DNA of 64,000 nucleotides from Candidatus Latescibacterota bacterium. GTDB taxonomy: Bacteria > Latescibacterota > UBA2968 > UBA8231. The notes beneath the pieces were generated by a model. The model had not been told where the DNA came from and did not search any database. It saw only the letters and a program-made list of their open reading frames with translations. The stretch covers positions 1-64,000 of the forward strand of contig JAJDUT010000061.1 of assembly GCA_022826515.1 (NCBI GenBank). Reading direction: 5' to 3'. Position 1 is the first letter of the stretch; each line of letters begins with the position of its first letter. The position numbers and the translations under genes were made by a program. Positions 8,856-17,957 of the stretch are shown piece after piece.

Positions 8856-10817
8856 ATGAATGTAGTGCAGGCCGGGTTCCTGCTAATGCTCATGGCCCTA
8901 GTAGGATGTGGCCGAGAAAGTCAAGCGGCATCCCCAGCGGCCGAGGGGGACATACCGCGCACAGCGTGGCCCGAAAGCTGGTTCCACCCGCCGCGCACGG
9001 CCTCGGAAGTCGGCTTAACTACCTTCCGTCAGTCGCCCATGCTCGACGAACTCGTGGCTGCTGGCGAGTTGCCGCCGGTAGAGGAGCGGCTCCCCGACGA
9101 CCCGATTGTCGTCGAGCCAATCGACGGGATTGGGACCTACGGGGGCACCGCGCGGCTATTCCTCGCTGGCGAACAACTCCTCAACGTGCCCGAAGGAACC
9201 TTGCGTCCGGGCCCGCAGCTCCAGCTAACCCTGCCCAACTTTGCCGCGCGGGTCGAGTACCACAACGACGCGAAGACCCTGACGGTCTTCCTCCGGCCCG
9301 GTCACAAGTGGTCCGACGGCCACCCAGTCACGGCCGACGACTTTGTCTTTTGGTTCGATCGCGTCCATCAGAACAAAAACCTCACGCCCGTGGTATCGCC
9401 CCGCTTTAAGGGGGCCCGCATCGAAAAGCACGGCCCTCACGTCTTTAGCTATCACTTTCCCCAGCCGATGCCGCTTTTTGTCAAGCACCTCGCCCACAAC
9501 AGCTCGCATCTGTCGGCCCCAGCGCACTTTATGCGCCGCTATCATCCCGACTTTACCGACGCAGATCAGCTAGAGCGCGAAGCAGTGGAACTCGGCGTGC
9601 AAGATTGGCGCACCTACTTCCAAGCCGTTGTCAGCACGCGCGATCTAATGGTCTTTTACAAGCCAGTGCAGACCGCTTACGTGGTGGTTAGCAAGACTTC
9701 GACGCGCGTCCGCTATCGCCGCAACCCCTACTACCCCAAAGTAGATCCTGCCGGCAACCAATTGCCCTATATTGATTACCTCGAAGTCCAGCGGGTTGAC
9801 AGCCCCGAGATCATGGCGGCCAAGGCGGCCACCGGACAGGTCGATTTTGCCGGGAGACAGTTTAAGACCGCCGATATCCCGCTGTTTAAGCGCTTCGAGC
9901 AGGACAACGGCTACGAGACGTACCTCTGGCCTCGTCCCTACGGCTCGGACGTGACCTTCATGCTCAATATGACCCATCCCGACGAGCGGCTCCGGCAGAT
10001 TTTTCAGGACGTGCGCTTTCGCCGTGCGCTTTCGCTGGCTATCAACCGCGTGGAGATCAACGACATCGCCTATTATGGGCAGGGAGTCCCGCGCCAGTTG
10101 ACGGTCGTATCTTCAAGCCGCTACTTTGAGCCTTCCTTTGCCGCAGCTTGGGCCGAGCACGATCCGCAACGCGCCCGCTCCCTGCTCGACGAGATGGGAC
10201 TGATCGACCGCAACGGCGACGGCCGGCGCGAGCATCCCGATGGCCGCCCCCTCGAAATCACGCTGGAGTACACAATCGGGGAGACGCCAAAGCAAGTTAC
10301 AGTGGACTTGGTAACCGCCCACTGGCGCGAAGTGGGGCTGCACATCAACCGCAAGCAAATAAGCGGCGCACTGCAAGGCATCCGCACCCGGGGCGGGGTT
10401 ATGGACATGAGCATCTGGCACGCCGACCGCAATGCCGACATCCTCTTCCCCATCGAGCCTTATTGGTACGTGCCCATGCACGTGGGGCAGGAGGTGACCC
10501 AGTGGCCGGAGTGGTCGCGGTGGTACCGGTCGGACGGAGCGCGCGGCTGGATGCCGCCCGGCAAGGTCCGGGAACTAATCGCCTGGTGGGAGGTGCTGCG
10601 TCGCACACCCGACCTCCAAGAGCGCATTGCCATGGGCAAGAAAATTCTCCAGAGCCAAGCCGACAACCTGTGGGCGCTCGGCGTCATTGGCCTAGGGCCA
10701 CATCCCGTTATTGTTAGCAACCGGCTGCGCAATGTCCCGCGCCAGGGTTATTGGGGGTGGGATTCGCGCTGGTCTTGGCCCTACTATCCAGAGACTTGGT
10801 ATCTGCAACAAGACTGA
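8856..10817 (+). CDS. ABC transporter substrate-binding lipoprotein, family 5 (peptide/nickel type)
   Basis: A 653-residue solute-binding protein. The start at 8856 gives a lipoprotein signal peptide with lipobox LVGC about 18 residues in; a longer frame to 8772 has no such signal. The family 5 fold is shown by LTVFLRPGHKWSDGHPVTADDFVFWF, the stretch VRFRRALSLAINR, and the RARSLLDEMGLIDRNGDGRRE segment typical of SBP_bac_5 proteins. It is longer than DppA/OppA (about 535), like many environmental homologues. It heads an operon with two permeases, spaced 3 bases from the first. The two matching ATPases are found 11 kb away at 24006-26031. Likely ligand: oligopeptides, possibly other small solutes. 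Confidence 0.88.
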   Translation: MNVVQAGFLLMLMALVGCGRESQAASPAAEGDIPRTAWPESWFHPPRTASEVGLTTFRQSPMLDELVAAGELPPVEERLPDDPIVVEPIDGIGTYGGTARLFLAGEQLLNVPEGTLRPGPQLQLTLPNFAARVEYHNDAKTLTVFLRPGHKWSDGHPVTADDFVFWFDRVHQNKNLTPVVSPRFKGARIEKHGPHVFSYHFPQPMPLFVKHLAHNSSHLSAPAHFMRRYHPDFTDADQLEREAVELGVQDWRTYFQAVVSTRDLMVFYKPVQTAYVVVSKTSTRVRYRRNPYYPKVDPAGNQLPYIDYLEVQRVDSPEIMAAKAATGQVDFAGRQFKTADIPLFKRFEQDNGYETYLWPRPYGSDVTFMLNMTHPDERLRQIFQDVRFRRALSLAINRVEINDIAYYGQGVPRQLTVVSSSRYFEPSFAAAWAEHDPQRARSLLDEMGLIDRNGDGRREHPDGRPLEITLEYTIGETPKQVTVDLVTAHWREVGLHINRKQISGALQGIRTRGGVMDMSIWHADRNADILFPIEPYWYVPMHVGQEVTQWPEWSRWYRSDGARGWMPPGKVRELIAWWEVLRRTPDLQERIAMGKKILQSQADNLWALGVIGLGPHPVIVSNRLRNVPRQGYWGWDSRWSWPYYPETWYLQQD

Positions 10818-10820
10818 GCC

Positions 10821-11804
10821 ATGATTAACTACATCATCCGTCGCGTCCTGATTATGATCCCCACCCTGCTGGCCGTCTCGGTGCTGGTATTTGTCGTCAT
10901 CCAGTTGCCGCCCGGGGACATCATCACGTCGCGCCTGCAAGAGCTACAGGCCGAGGGCCAAGATATATCCGAGGAACAGATCGCCGCCCTGCGCGCCCGC
11001 TACCACCTCGACGACCCAATGGTTATCCAATACTTCAAGTGGATGGGCGGCTTCCTCCGAGGCGACATGGGCTATTCGGTGATGTACGGCCAGTCGGTCA
11101 ACAACCTGATTTGGGAGCGGCTTGGCTACACCTTGTTGATCACCTCGACCGCGACCTTGTTGACTTGGCTGGTCGCCTTCCCGGTAGGCATCTATTCGGC
11201 CCTACGGCAGTACTCGGTGCTCGACTACACAGCGACCCTCGCGGCCTTCGTCGGCTTGGCGACGCCCAACTTCCTGCTGGCGCTGGTTTTGATGTACCTA
11301 GGATACGAGTGGTTTGGAATCGCCGTAGGCGGATTATTTTCCCCCGAGTACGCGAGTGCGCCGTGGAGCTTGGCCAAGTTCGGCGATTTGCTCGGGCATC
11401 TGTGGATCCCGGCCGTGGTCGTCGGCACGGCTGGCATGGCCGGGCTGATGCGGATCATGCGCGCCAATCTCCTCGACGAACTGGGCAAGCCCTACGTGAC
11501 CACGGCACTGGCCAAGGGCCTTGGTCCGGTCCGCTTGGTGATTAAGTACCCATTGCGGATTGCGATCAATCCCTTTATCAGCACGGTCGGCTGGATGCTG
11601 CCGCACCTGATCTCCGGCTCGGCCATCACCAGCGTAGTGTTGAGCCTGCCGACGACTGGCCCCTTGCTGCTCGACTCCCTCCGCAACCAAGACATGTATT
11701 TGGCGGGCAGTTTCCTGCTCATGCTCAGCGTCCTGACGGTGGTCGGCACCCTGCTGTCGGACATTCTCTTGGCCATTGCCGACCCGCGCATCCGCTATGA
11801 GTGA
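10821..11804 (+). CDS. ABC transporter permease, DppB/OppB type
   Basis: A 327-residue inner-membrane protein with six predicted helices. It opens with YIIRRVLIMIPTLLAVSVLVF, the conserved head of DppB/OppB proteins, and holds the periplasmic loop with the N-terminal domain (PPGDIITSRL, LDDPMVIQYFKW) and the EAA-type loop (MRIMRANLLDELGKPYVTTALAKG) that docks on the ATPase. It pairs with the following OppC-type subunit, whose start codon lies inside its last codons (overlap 11797-11804). Confidence 0.92.
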   Translation: MINYIIRRVLIMIPTLLAVSVLVFVVIQLPPGDIITSRLQELQAEGQDISEEQIAALRARYHLDDPMVIQYFKWMGGFLRGDMGYSVMYGQSVNNLIWERLGYTLLITSTATLLTWLVAFPVGIYSALRQYSVLDYTATLAAFVGLATPNFLLALVLMYLGYEWFGIAVGGLFSPEYASAPWSLAKFGDLLGHLWIPAVVVGTAGMAGLMRIMRANLLDELGKPYVTTALAKGLGPVRLVIKYPLRIAINPFISTVGWMLPHLISGSAITSVVLSLPTTGPLLLDSLRNQDMYLAGSFLLMLSVLTVVGTLLSDILLAIADPRIRYE

Positions 11805-12903
11805 AGACCGCGCCACGACCCAACTAGCCGACGCCTCGCAGTGGCGTCTGATGTGGATGCGCTTCCGCCGCCATCGGCTGGCCCTAGCCGGCAGTGCGGT
11901 GTTGATTGCGCTCTATGGCTTCGCAGCCCTGTGCGAATTTGTCTCGCCTTACCAGCCCGACCAGCGCCACGCGCAATACGTTCTCTGTCCTCCGCAGTCG
12001 ATTCGCTTCTTTGACGGCGAGGGGCGCTTTCACTGGCGGCCCTTTGTCCACGGCGTGCGGCAAGACACGGCCGCTGGTCCGTGGCAACGCGAATATCTCG
12101 TCGATACCGAGGCCGTGTATCCGATCCGCTTTTTCGCGCGCGGCCCGACCTACGAGTTTTGGGGGCTTTTCAACGCGGACCTGCACTTGTTCAGCGCGGG
12201 CAGCGGACCGTTGTTCCTCTTTGGCACCGACGACTTGGGCCGCGATCTGTTCAGCCGAATCATACATGGGGCGCGCATTTCGCTCACCATTGGGCTAATC
12301 GGCGTGGCCCTGACCTTCCTCATCGGCATCTTGCTCGGAGGATTGGCGGGTTATTATAGCGGCTGGGTCGATGTGATAGTGCAGCGGATGATCGAGGTCT
12401 TGATGGCCGTGCCGCAACTGCCGCTGTGGATGGCGTTGAGCGCGGCGCTGCCAGCGCACTGGCCGCCACTGCATATTTACTTCGGCGTCACCATCATCCT
12501 CTCGCTGATGGGCTGGACCGGGTTGGCGCGGGTGGTGCGCGGTCGCTTCCTGTCGCTGCGCGACGAGGATTTCGTGGTCGCCGCCCGCCTGTCGGGCACC
12601 CACGAGTTGAAGATCATTTTCAAACACCTGCTGCCGTCGTTCCTCAGCCACGTGATCACCTCGGCCACCCTAGCGGTGCCAGGCATGATTCTCGGCGAGA
12701 CCGCGCTGAGTTTTTTGGGGATTGGGCTGCGGGCACCCGTGGTTAGCTGGGGAGTGCTGCTGCAAAAGGCGCAAAACTTTCAGGCCGTGGCCATGGCGCC
12801 GTGGCTGTTGCTGCCCGGGCTTTTCGTGGTCATCGCGGTCTTGGCTTTCAACTTGGTCGGCGATGGGATGCGCGACGCGGCCGATCCGTATGCTAGCCAT
12901 TAG
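11797..12903 (+). CDS. ABC transporter permease, DppC/OppC type
   Basis: A 368-residue subunit. The ATG at 11797 overlaps the end of the preceding permease by 8 bases; a longer frame from 11776 is less likely. An N-terminal OppC_N region (MRFRRHRLALAGSAVLIALYGF) is followed by a long periplasmic insertion of about 100 residues, then the BPD transmembrane domain with FGTDDLGRDLFSRIIHGARISL and the EAA loop (ARLSGTHELKIIFKHLLPSF). The insertion makes it longer than E. coli OppC (about 300) but is common in environmental homologues. It is the last gene before the defence island; the operon's ATPases are beyond that island. Confidence 0.92.
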   Translation: MSEDRATTQLADASQWRLMWMRFRRHRLALAGSAVLIALYGFAALCEFVSPYQPDQRHAQYVLCPPQSIRFFDGEGRFHWRPFVHGVRQDTAAGPWQREYLVDTEAVYPIRFFARGPTYEFWGLFNADLHLFSAGSGPLFLFGTDDLGRDLFSRIIHGARISLTIGLIGVALTFLIGILLGGLAGYYSGWVDVIVQRMIEVLMAVPQLPLWMALSAALPAHWPPLHIYFGVTIILSLMGWTGLARVVRGRFLSLRDEDFVVAARLSGTHELKIIFKHLLPSFLSHVITSATLAVPGMILGETALSFLGIGLRAPVVSWGVLLQKAQNFQAVAMAPWLLLPGLFVVIAVLAFNLVGDGMRDAADPYASH

Positions 12904-12945
12904 TTGCCTTTTGGCGAGGCGAGAAAACTTCGGCCCAGCGAATCT

Positions 12946-12975
12946 TTGTAGCCATTTTCCTTTGTGGTGTATATT
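12946..12975 (+). promoter_or_regulatory. Candidate vapBC promoter
   Basis: TTGTAG (12946-12951), 18 bases, TATATT (12970-12975). The -10 ends 6 bases before the vapB ATG, so the message would be leaderless or nearly so. Confidence 0.35.
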
Positions 12976-12981
12976 AGGTGT

Positions 12982-13185
12982 ATGTCCCGCACCAACGTAA
13001 ATATCGACGATCAGGCGTGTGCAGAGGTAATGCGCCGCTATCGGCTGACGACCAAGAGAGAGGCGATCAACTTCGCGCTGCGCTCACTCGCGGCCGAGCC
13101 CCTGTCTATTGACGAAGCTCGTCAGCTTCGCGGGTCGGGTTGGGAGGGCGACCTCGACGCGCTGCGCGCCAGTCGCACGACGTGA
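12982..13185 (+). CDS. VapB-type antitoxin
   Basis: A 67-residue protein starting at ATG 12982 (MSRTNVNI); the frame extends upstream but without a better start. The sequence RTNVNIDDQACAEVMRRYRLTTKREAINFALR is the ribbon-helix-helix pattern of VapB/DUF2191 antitoxins, followed by a short acidic toxin-binding tail. It should bind its own promoter and neutralise the PIN ribonuclease encoded next, whose GTG start overlaps its TGA (GTGA, 13182-13185). This is the first gene of the accessory island. Confidence 0.85.
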   Translation: MSRTNVNIDDQACAEVMRRYRLTTKREAINFALRSLAAEPLSIDEARQLRGSGWEGDLDALRASRTT

Positions 13186-13568
13186 TTCTGATCGACACTT
13201 CAGCTTGGATCGAATTTCTGCGCGACACCGGCTCCGCAGTCTGCATTCGCGTCGATGTCCTATTGGCGCACGAGATTGCCATTTGCGATGCCGTGCGGAT
13301 GGAGGTCTGCGCCGGTGCGCGGGACGAATCTCATCTGCAAAGTCTGCGCCGGATGCTCGCACGGGCAGCCATCATTCCGACGCTGCCGACGGACTACGAT
13401 GATGCCGCGACCCTCTACCGCCGTTGTCGGCGGGAGGGGGAGACCGTGCGCAAACTGATAGACTGTCTCATCTCTTCCATCGCCATACGCGCCGGTATTC
13501 CCATTCTGCACAACGATTCCGACTTCAACGCGATCGCGCGCCACACGGAGTTGCAGATTGACGTGTGA
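13182..13568 (+). CDS. VapC-type PIN ribonuclease toxin
   Basis: A 128-residue PIN-domain protein starting at GTG 13182, which overlaps the vapB stop. The four acidic positions of the PIN active site are visible: Asp5 in LIDTSAW, a Glu in VRMEVCAG, Asp in KLIDCLI and Asp in HNDSDF. VapC proteins are Mg-dependent RNases that cut tRNA or rRNA when free of antitoxin. Coupling to vapB and normal length argue for an intact type II toxin-antitoxin pair. Confidence 0.9.
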   Translation: MILIDTSAWIEFLRDTGSAVCIRVDVLLAHEIAICDAVRMEVCAGARDESHLQSLRRMLARAAIIPTLPTDYDDAATLYRRCRREGETVRKLIDCLISSIAIRAGIPILHNDSDFNAIARHTELQIDV

Positions 13569-13639
13569 TGTGGGTTGCGGAGGACCCGACGCTCCCCGCC
13601 TTGATAGCCGACCAAAACCGAACGCTGTAAACGAGTACA

Positions 13640-16600
13640 GTGCCGCGAATTTTCGACAACATTGAACAATCGCTCCGTCCAGCCCTAGCGGAAACCATGG
13701 AAGTTTCCGACCGAGCAGACTTCTGTGTGGGCTACTTCAACCTTCGCGGCTGGCGAGCCATCGACGAATACGTCGAAAAATGGGATGGTGGAGACGGTCA
13801 TTGCTGCCGTCTGCTGGTCGGCATGCAGCGGTTGCCCCATGAAGAGCTTCGCATTGCGAGAAATCTCAGTGAAGAGCAGCTAGACAACCAGACGGCGTTG
13901 CGATTGAAACGCAAGCTAGCGGAAGAGTTTCGAGAGCAATTGACGATTGGTGCGCCCAGCAACGCAGACGAGGCGGGCCTTCGCAGACTAGCGCGACAGC
14001 TCGAAGCAAAAAAGGTCGTAGTCAAGCTGTTTCTCAAGCATCCACTTCACGCCAAGCTCTACCTGTTGTTCCGCCCCGATCCGATCAATCCGACCGTCGG
14101 ATACTTGGGCAGCAGCAATCTTACCCAAGCAGGATTATCTGGTCAGGGTGAACTCAACGTCGATGTGCTGGAGCACGACGCCTGTCAGAAACTTGCTAAA
14201 TGGTTTGAGGAACGGTGGGATGACCGTTGGTGCATCGATATCTCGGAAGAGCTTATCGAGATTATTAATGAGAGTTGGGCGAGAGAGGAACCAATTCCGC
14301 CGTACCATATCTACGTTAAGATAGCCTACCACCTATCACAGGAAGCACGGACCGGCCTGAACGAGTTTCGCATCCCCACAGACTTCGGCAACAAACTGCT
14401 CGACTTCCAGACGGCTGCGGTAAAAATCGCGGCTCATCTCCTGAACAAACGTGGCGGCGTCATTATCGGCGATGTCGTCGGGCTGGGCAAGACGCTCATG
14501 GCAACCGCTCTAGCCCGAGTATTTGAAGACGATCACGGACTTGAGACCTTAATCATCTGCCCGAAAAATCTTATTCCGATGTGGGAAGATTATCGCGAGC
14601 AGTACGGTATGCGGGCTCGCGTACTGTCGATCAGCCGCGTGATTAATGAACTGCCCAATATGCGCCGTTACCGGTTGGTAATCATCGATGAGAGTCACAA
14701 TCTGAGAAACCGCGAAGGCAAGAGATACCGTGCTATCCAAGAATACATCACGGAAAACGACAGTAAGTGCATCTTGCTGTCGGCGACTCCGTACAACAAG
14801 ACCTACCTAGATTTATCTAGCCAGCTTCGCTTATTTGTAGCTGAGGATGCAGACCTCGGCATTCGCCCAGAACGCTTGCTTCAGCAGATGGGTGAGACCG
14901 AGTTCGTGCGCCAGCACCAAGCCCCGGTTCAATCCTTGGCGGCATTTGAAAAATCTGAACATGCAGACGACTGGCGGGAGTTAATGCGCCTGTACCTTGT
15001 GCGTCGGACTCGCAGCTTCATCCAAGACAACTATGCTACCACCGACGAGACCAGTGGACGAAAATACCTGACCTTTGAAGACGGTACGCCCTCCTATTTC
15101 CCAGCACGAGTCCCAAAGACGCTTCGGTTTGATATAGATGAACAATATGCCCGGCTGTTCGCAGATAATGTCGTTGGGGCCATAAACGGTTTGGAACTCC
15201 CGCGCTATGGTCTGGGCAATTACGTCGAGCCATCGCCGCCCACGTCACCCACCGAGACTGAGACAAAGGTCATAGACGACTTATCGCGTGCTGGGAAGCG
15301 CCTCATGGGCTTTTGCCGAACCAACCTGTTTAAACGTCTGGAGAGCAGCGGCCATGCCTTTCTGCTGTCGGTCGAACGGCACGTTCTCAGAAACTTCACC
15401 TTTCTTCACGCCATTGAGAATGATCGGCCCCTCCCCATTGGAACGATCGATGCCGGACTCTTGGATACGCAATCCTTCGATAGAGATGCTGATGAGGGAG
15501 TCGGGGACTTTTTCGATACGGGAGATGAGGACGAGAGTGAAGAGTCCAACAGAGCAACCCCACTGAGAACAGAGGCCGATTTCCGCCAGCGAGCCGCCGA
15601 GGTCTATGCGCTCTATGCAGATCGCTACAAGAGGCGATTTCGCTGGCTGTCGCCACGCCACTTCGGCACAGACCTCGGTAGTGCCCTAAAGGCCGACGCC
15701 AAGACACTTCTCGACCTCCTAACCGAATTCGGCGAGTGGCACGCGGCCAAGGATGCCAAGCTAGGTGCACTGGAAGAATTGCTGAGGGACGAACATGCGA
15801 ACCGAAAAGTTCTAGTCTTTACCCAATTCGCCGACACAGTGCATTACCTAGAAAGCGAGTTGAAGACACGCGGAGTGCTAGACATGGCCGCCGCAACAGG
15901 GGACTCGCCAGACGTGACAAAACTCGCTTGGCGCTTTAGCCCGAGGAGCAACGAGAAAGACGACCTTGGCAATGGGGAACTACGCATACTGATTGCGACT
16001 GATGTGCTCAGCGAAGGGCAGAACCTGCAAGACTGCGCCATCGTGGTGAACTACGACCTGCCGTGGGCCATCATCCGCCTGATTCAACGTGCTGGCCGCG
16101 TTGACCGTATTGGCCAAAAGGCGGACAACATCCTGTGCTACTCCTTTCTTCCCGCCGAAGGGGTCGAACGTCTGATCCGGCTGCGGGAGCGTGTACGGGA
16201 ACGCCTCCAAGAAAACGCCGAGGTCGTAGGGACAGATGAGGCATTCTTCGAGGATGAGGACCAACGGGCCATATTCGACCTCTATAATGAGAAGGCTGGC
16301 ATTCTCGATGGCGACGATGATACAGAAGTTGATCTCTCATCCTACGCCTATCAAATCTGGAAAAACGCAACGGAGGCCGACCCGCCGCTCAAAAAGAATA
16401 TTGAGGGCTTACCCTCCGTGGTGTATTCCTCGAAAGCCTACCATGAACGACCGGAGCGACCGGAAGGAGCTCTCGTTTATATGCGTACCGCGCAAGGAAA
16501 CGATGCATTGGCTTGGATTAGCCGCGATGGTAGGAGCATTACCGAAAGTCAATTCGAGATTTTGCGGACTGCCGAATGCTCGCCTGACACGCCGGCCTTA

Positions 16601-16996
16601 CCGCGTCACGACACCCATCACGATCTAGTAAGCAAGGCCGTAGAGCACATTTCCCGCCAGGAAAAACAGGTCGGAGGCCAGCTTGGGCGACCGTCTGGAG
16701 CCCGATTTCGCACCTACGATCGGCTCAAGAGCCATGCCGAACAGGTCGAGGGGACCCTGTTTGATACGGAGCCTCTGCGCCGGGCAATTGACGACATCTA
16801 TCGCTATCCATTGCGTCAGGCTGCGCTGGATACGCTGAACCGGCAGTTGCGCAGCGGGGTTTCCGATGAGGCTCTTGCCGAATTGGTCATCACGCTCAGG
16901 GAGGAAGATCGGCTCTGCATCGTCCACGAAGAAGATGAACGCCAAGAACCGAGTATTGTTTGCTCGCTGGGCCTAATTGGACGGACTGGGAACTGA
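13640..16996 (+). CDS. PLD-nuclease-fused SNF2-family helicase (anti-phage/restriction type)
   Basis: An 1118-residue protein starting at GTG 13640; the N-terminal sequence MPRIFDNIEQSL...RADFCVGYFNLRGW is typical of this family and supports the start. Residues 1-200 are a phospholipase-D-like nuclease domain with one HKD half-motif, H137-x-K139 followed by GSSN (157-160), the PLDc_N_Snf2_like type; a dimer would supply two. Residues 255-850 are an SF2/SNF2 motor: Walker A GDVVGLGKT (277-285), DESH box (350-353), SATPYNKTY, and motif VI QRAGRVDRIGQ (816-826). The C-terminal 250 residues match nothing I recognise. Likely a DNA translocase-nuclease that destroys foreign DNA together with the methyltransferase at 17958. 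DrmD of class 1 DISARM is also SNF2, but the DISARM core DrmA/DrmB is absent. Confidence 0.87.
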   Translation: MPRIFDNIEQSLRPALAETMEVSDRADFCVGYFNLRGWRAIDEYVEKWDGGDGHCCRLLVGMQRLPHEELRIARNLSEEQLDNQTALRLKRKLAEEFREQLTIGAPSNADEAGLRRLARQLEAKKVVVKLFLKHPLHAKLYLLFRPDPINPTVGYLGSSNLTQAGLSGQGELNVDVLEHDACQKLAKWFEERWDDRWCIDISEELIEIINESWAREEPIPPYHIYVKIAYHLSQEARTGLNEFRIPTDFGNKLLDFQTAAVKIAAHLLNKRGGVIIGDVVGLGKTLMATALARVFEDDHGLETLIICPKNLIPMWEDYREQYGMRARVLSISRVINELPNMRRYRLVIIDESHNLRNREGKRYRAIQEYITENDSKCILLSATPYNKTYLDLSSQLRLFVAEDADLGIRPERLLQQMGETEFVRQHQAPVQSLAAFEKSEHADDWRELMRLYLVRRTRSFIQDNYATTDETSGRKYLTFEDGTPSYFPARVPKTLRFDIDEQYARLFADNVVGAINGLELPRYGLGNYVEPSPPTSPTETETKVIDDLSRAGKRLMGFCRTNLFKRLESSGHAFLLSVERHVLRNFTFLHAIENDRPLPIGTIDAGLLDTQSFDRDADEGVGDFFDTGDEDESEESNRATPLRTEADFRQRAAEVYALYADRYKRRFRWLSPRHFGTDLGSALKADAKTLLDLLTEFGEWHAAKDAKLGALEELLRDEHANRKVLVFTQFADTVHYLESELKTRGVLDMAAATGDSPDVTKLAWRFSPRSNEKDDLGNGELRILIATDVLSEGQNLQDCAIVVNYDLPWAIIRLIQRAGRVDRIGQKADNILCYSFLPAEGVERLIRLRERVRERLQENAEVVGTDEAFFEDEDQRAIFDLYNEKAGILDGDDDTEVDLSSYAYQIWKNATEADPPLKKNIEGLPSVVYSSKAYHERPERPEGALVYMRTAQGNDALAWISRDGRSITESQFEILRTAECSPDTPALPRHDTHHDLVSKAVEHISRQEKQVGGQLGRPSGARFRTYDRLKSHAEQVEGTLFDTEPLRRAIDDIYRYPLRQAALDTLNRQLRSGVSDEALAELVITLREEDRLCIVHEEDERQEPSIVCSLGLIGRTGN

Positions 16997-17014
16997 AATC
17001 TCGTCAGGATAGTG

Positions 17015-17827
17015 CTAATTCGATTTTCCTGCCCAAGTTGACGGGACCCAGAGGTGCCACTTAGAAATCAGACGGGAGCATCTGAGGGTGGCATCGAGCT
17101 TAGCGTTTCCTGCTGTCAGATGCGCCCGACAGACATCGGTGATATGGGAAGTATCGGAATGTTGGTCGGCCAAAAAGCCAAGGCGCTTAAATACTGCTCC
17201 ATTGCCAAGCCTCTCGGCGTAGGCAGTGAGCGTATCATCGCTGCGATCAGAGCGTTTCAGGTAGGCACTGAAGCAGTCGGACACGTGTTGAATCCCTCCC
17301 CCGAGGGTGGGATTGTCCAGCATGTCGGTCACGGTTCGATGAACATCCGACAGCAGCACTTTGGAACGGCCTCGCCAAACGAGCCTCGTGCCAAAAATTT
17401 TACGCTCTTGGACGTGGTACAACATAAAGTGCGCTCCGTGGCGGACCTGATGCTTTTCGCGCACCGTCTGCGCCGTCATTATGACGATGTCGCGGAACAA
17501 CTGCTCAGTAAGGTCCCAGTGCTCAGCGGCCGTCCAGCCTCCGATATAGGCCGGGGTGAAAAGGGCAGGAACAAGTACCCAAGGGTCTTCGAGCACATGT
17601 TGGCTGTCGAGCGAATCCATAGGCACGGGGATATAGGCCCCCCGTCCTACACGACGCAACCAGCCTTGGCCGGCCCATCGGGACAGGAGCTTGGAGGCTT
17701 CGAGTCTGCCGATGGCAAGCGTTGCCGAGACATCGGCAATTTGGATAACATCGTTGGCAGCCCGTATTACGGCTGCGAGCCTCCGCCGACCGATAGGCAG
17801 CACATCTTCGGAAGAAGTATATTTCAT
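17015..17827 (-). CDS. AbiEi-like antitoxin/regulator, orphan
   Basis: A 270-residue protein encoded opposite to its neighbours, between the helicase and the methyltransferase. I choose ATG 17827 over an upstream TTG at 17833. Residues 15-70 look like a winged helix with VIQIADVSATLAIG and LSRWAGQGWLRRVGRGAYIPV, the AbiEi_4-type head of type IV antitoxins; YIGGWTAAEHWDLTEQLF and the following beta-rich region match the AbiEi core. AbiEi represses the abiE operon and counteracts the nucleotidyltransferase AbiEii, but no AbiEii gene is present here. It therefore more likely serves as a transcriptional regulator of the island, acting on the AT-rich divergent region before the methyltransferase. 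That role is inference. Confidence 0.75.
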   Translation of the reverse strand: MKYTSSEDVLPIGRRRLAAVIRAANDVIQIADVSATLAIGRLEASKLLSRWAGQGWLRRVGRGAYIPVPMDSLDSQHVLEDPWVLVPALFTPAYIGGWTAAEHWDLTEQLFRDIVIMTAQTVREKHQVRHGAHFMLYHVQERKIFGTRLVWRGRSKVLLSDVHRTVTDMLDNPTLGGGIQHVSDCFSAYLKRSDRSDDTLTAYAERLGNGAVFKRLGFLADQHSDTSHITDVCRAHLTAGNAKLDATLRCSRLISKWHLWVPSTWAGKSN

Positions 17828-17957
17828 ATTCAAAAATTCACATTTTTAGAGAATTTTGTCAAATATAATATACATATTTGGTATGGTTGGCTAATTTGGG
17901 CACGGTCAACTAAATTTTAAGGTGCTAAAAACGAATAGCTAATCCGGGACATTCCCA
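17828..17957. promoter_or_regulatory. AT-rich divergent intergenic region
   Basis: About 130 bases, clearly more AT-rich than the flanks, between the divergent AbiEi-like and methyltransferase genes. A plus-strand TATAAT lies at 17864-17869 and a minus-strand TTGACA at 17862-17857, but neither has a well-placed partner element. It is the obvious place for the island's promoters and for binding of the AbiEi-like protein. Confidence 0.4.

Noticed and set aside
17015..17833. Complete AbiE type IV toxin-antitoxin system
   Set aside because: No AbiEii nucleotidyltransferase lies on either side; the neighbours are the helicase and the methyltransferase.
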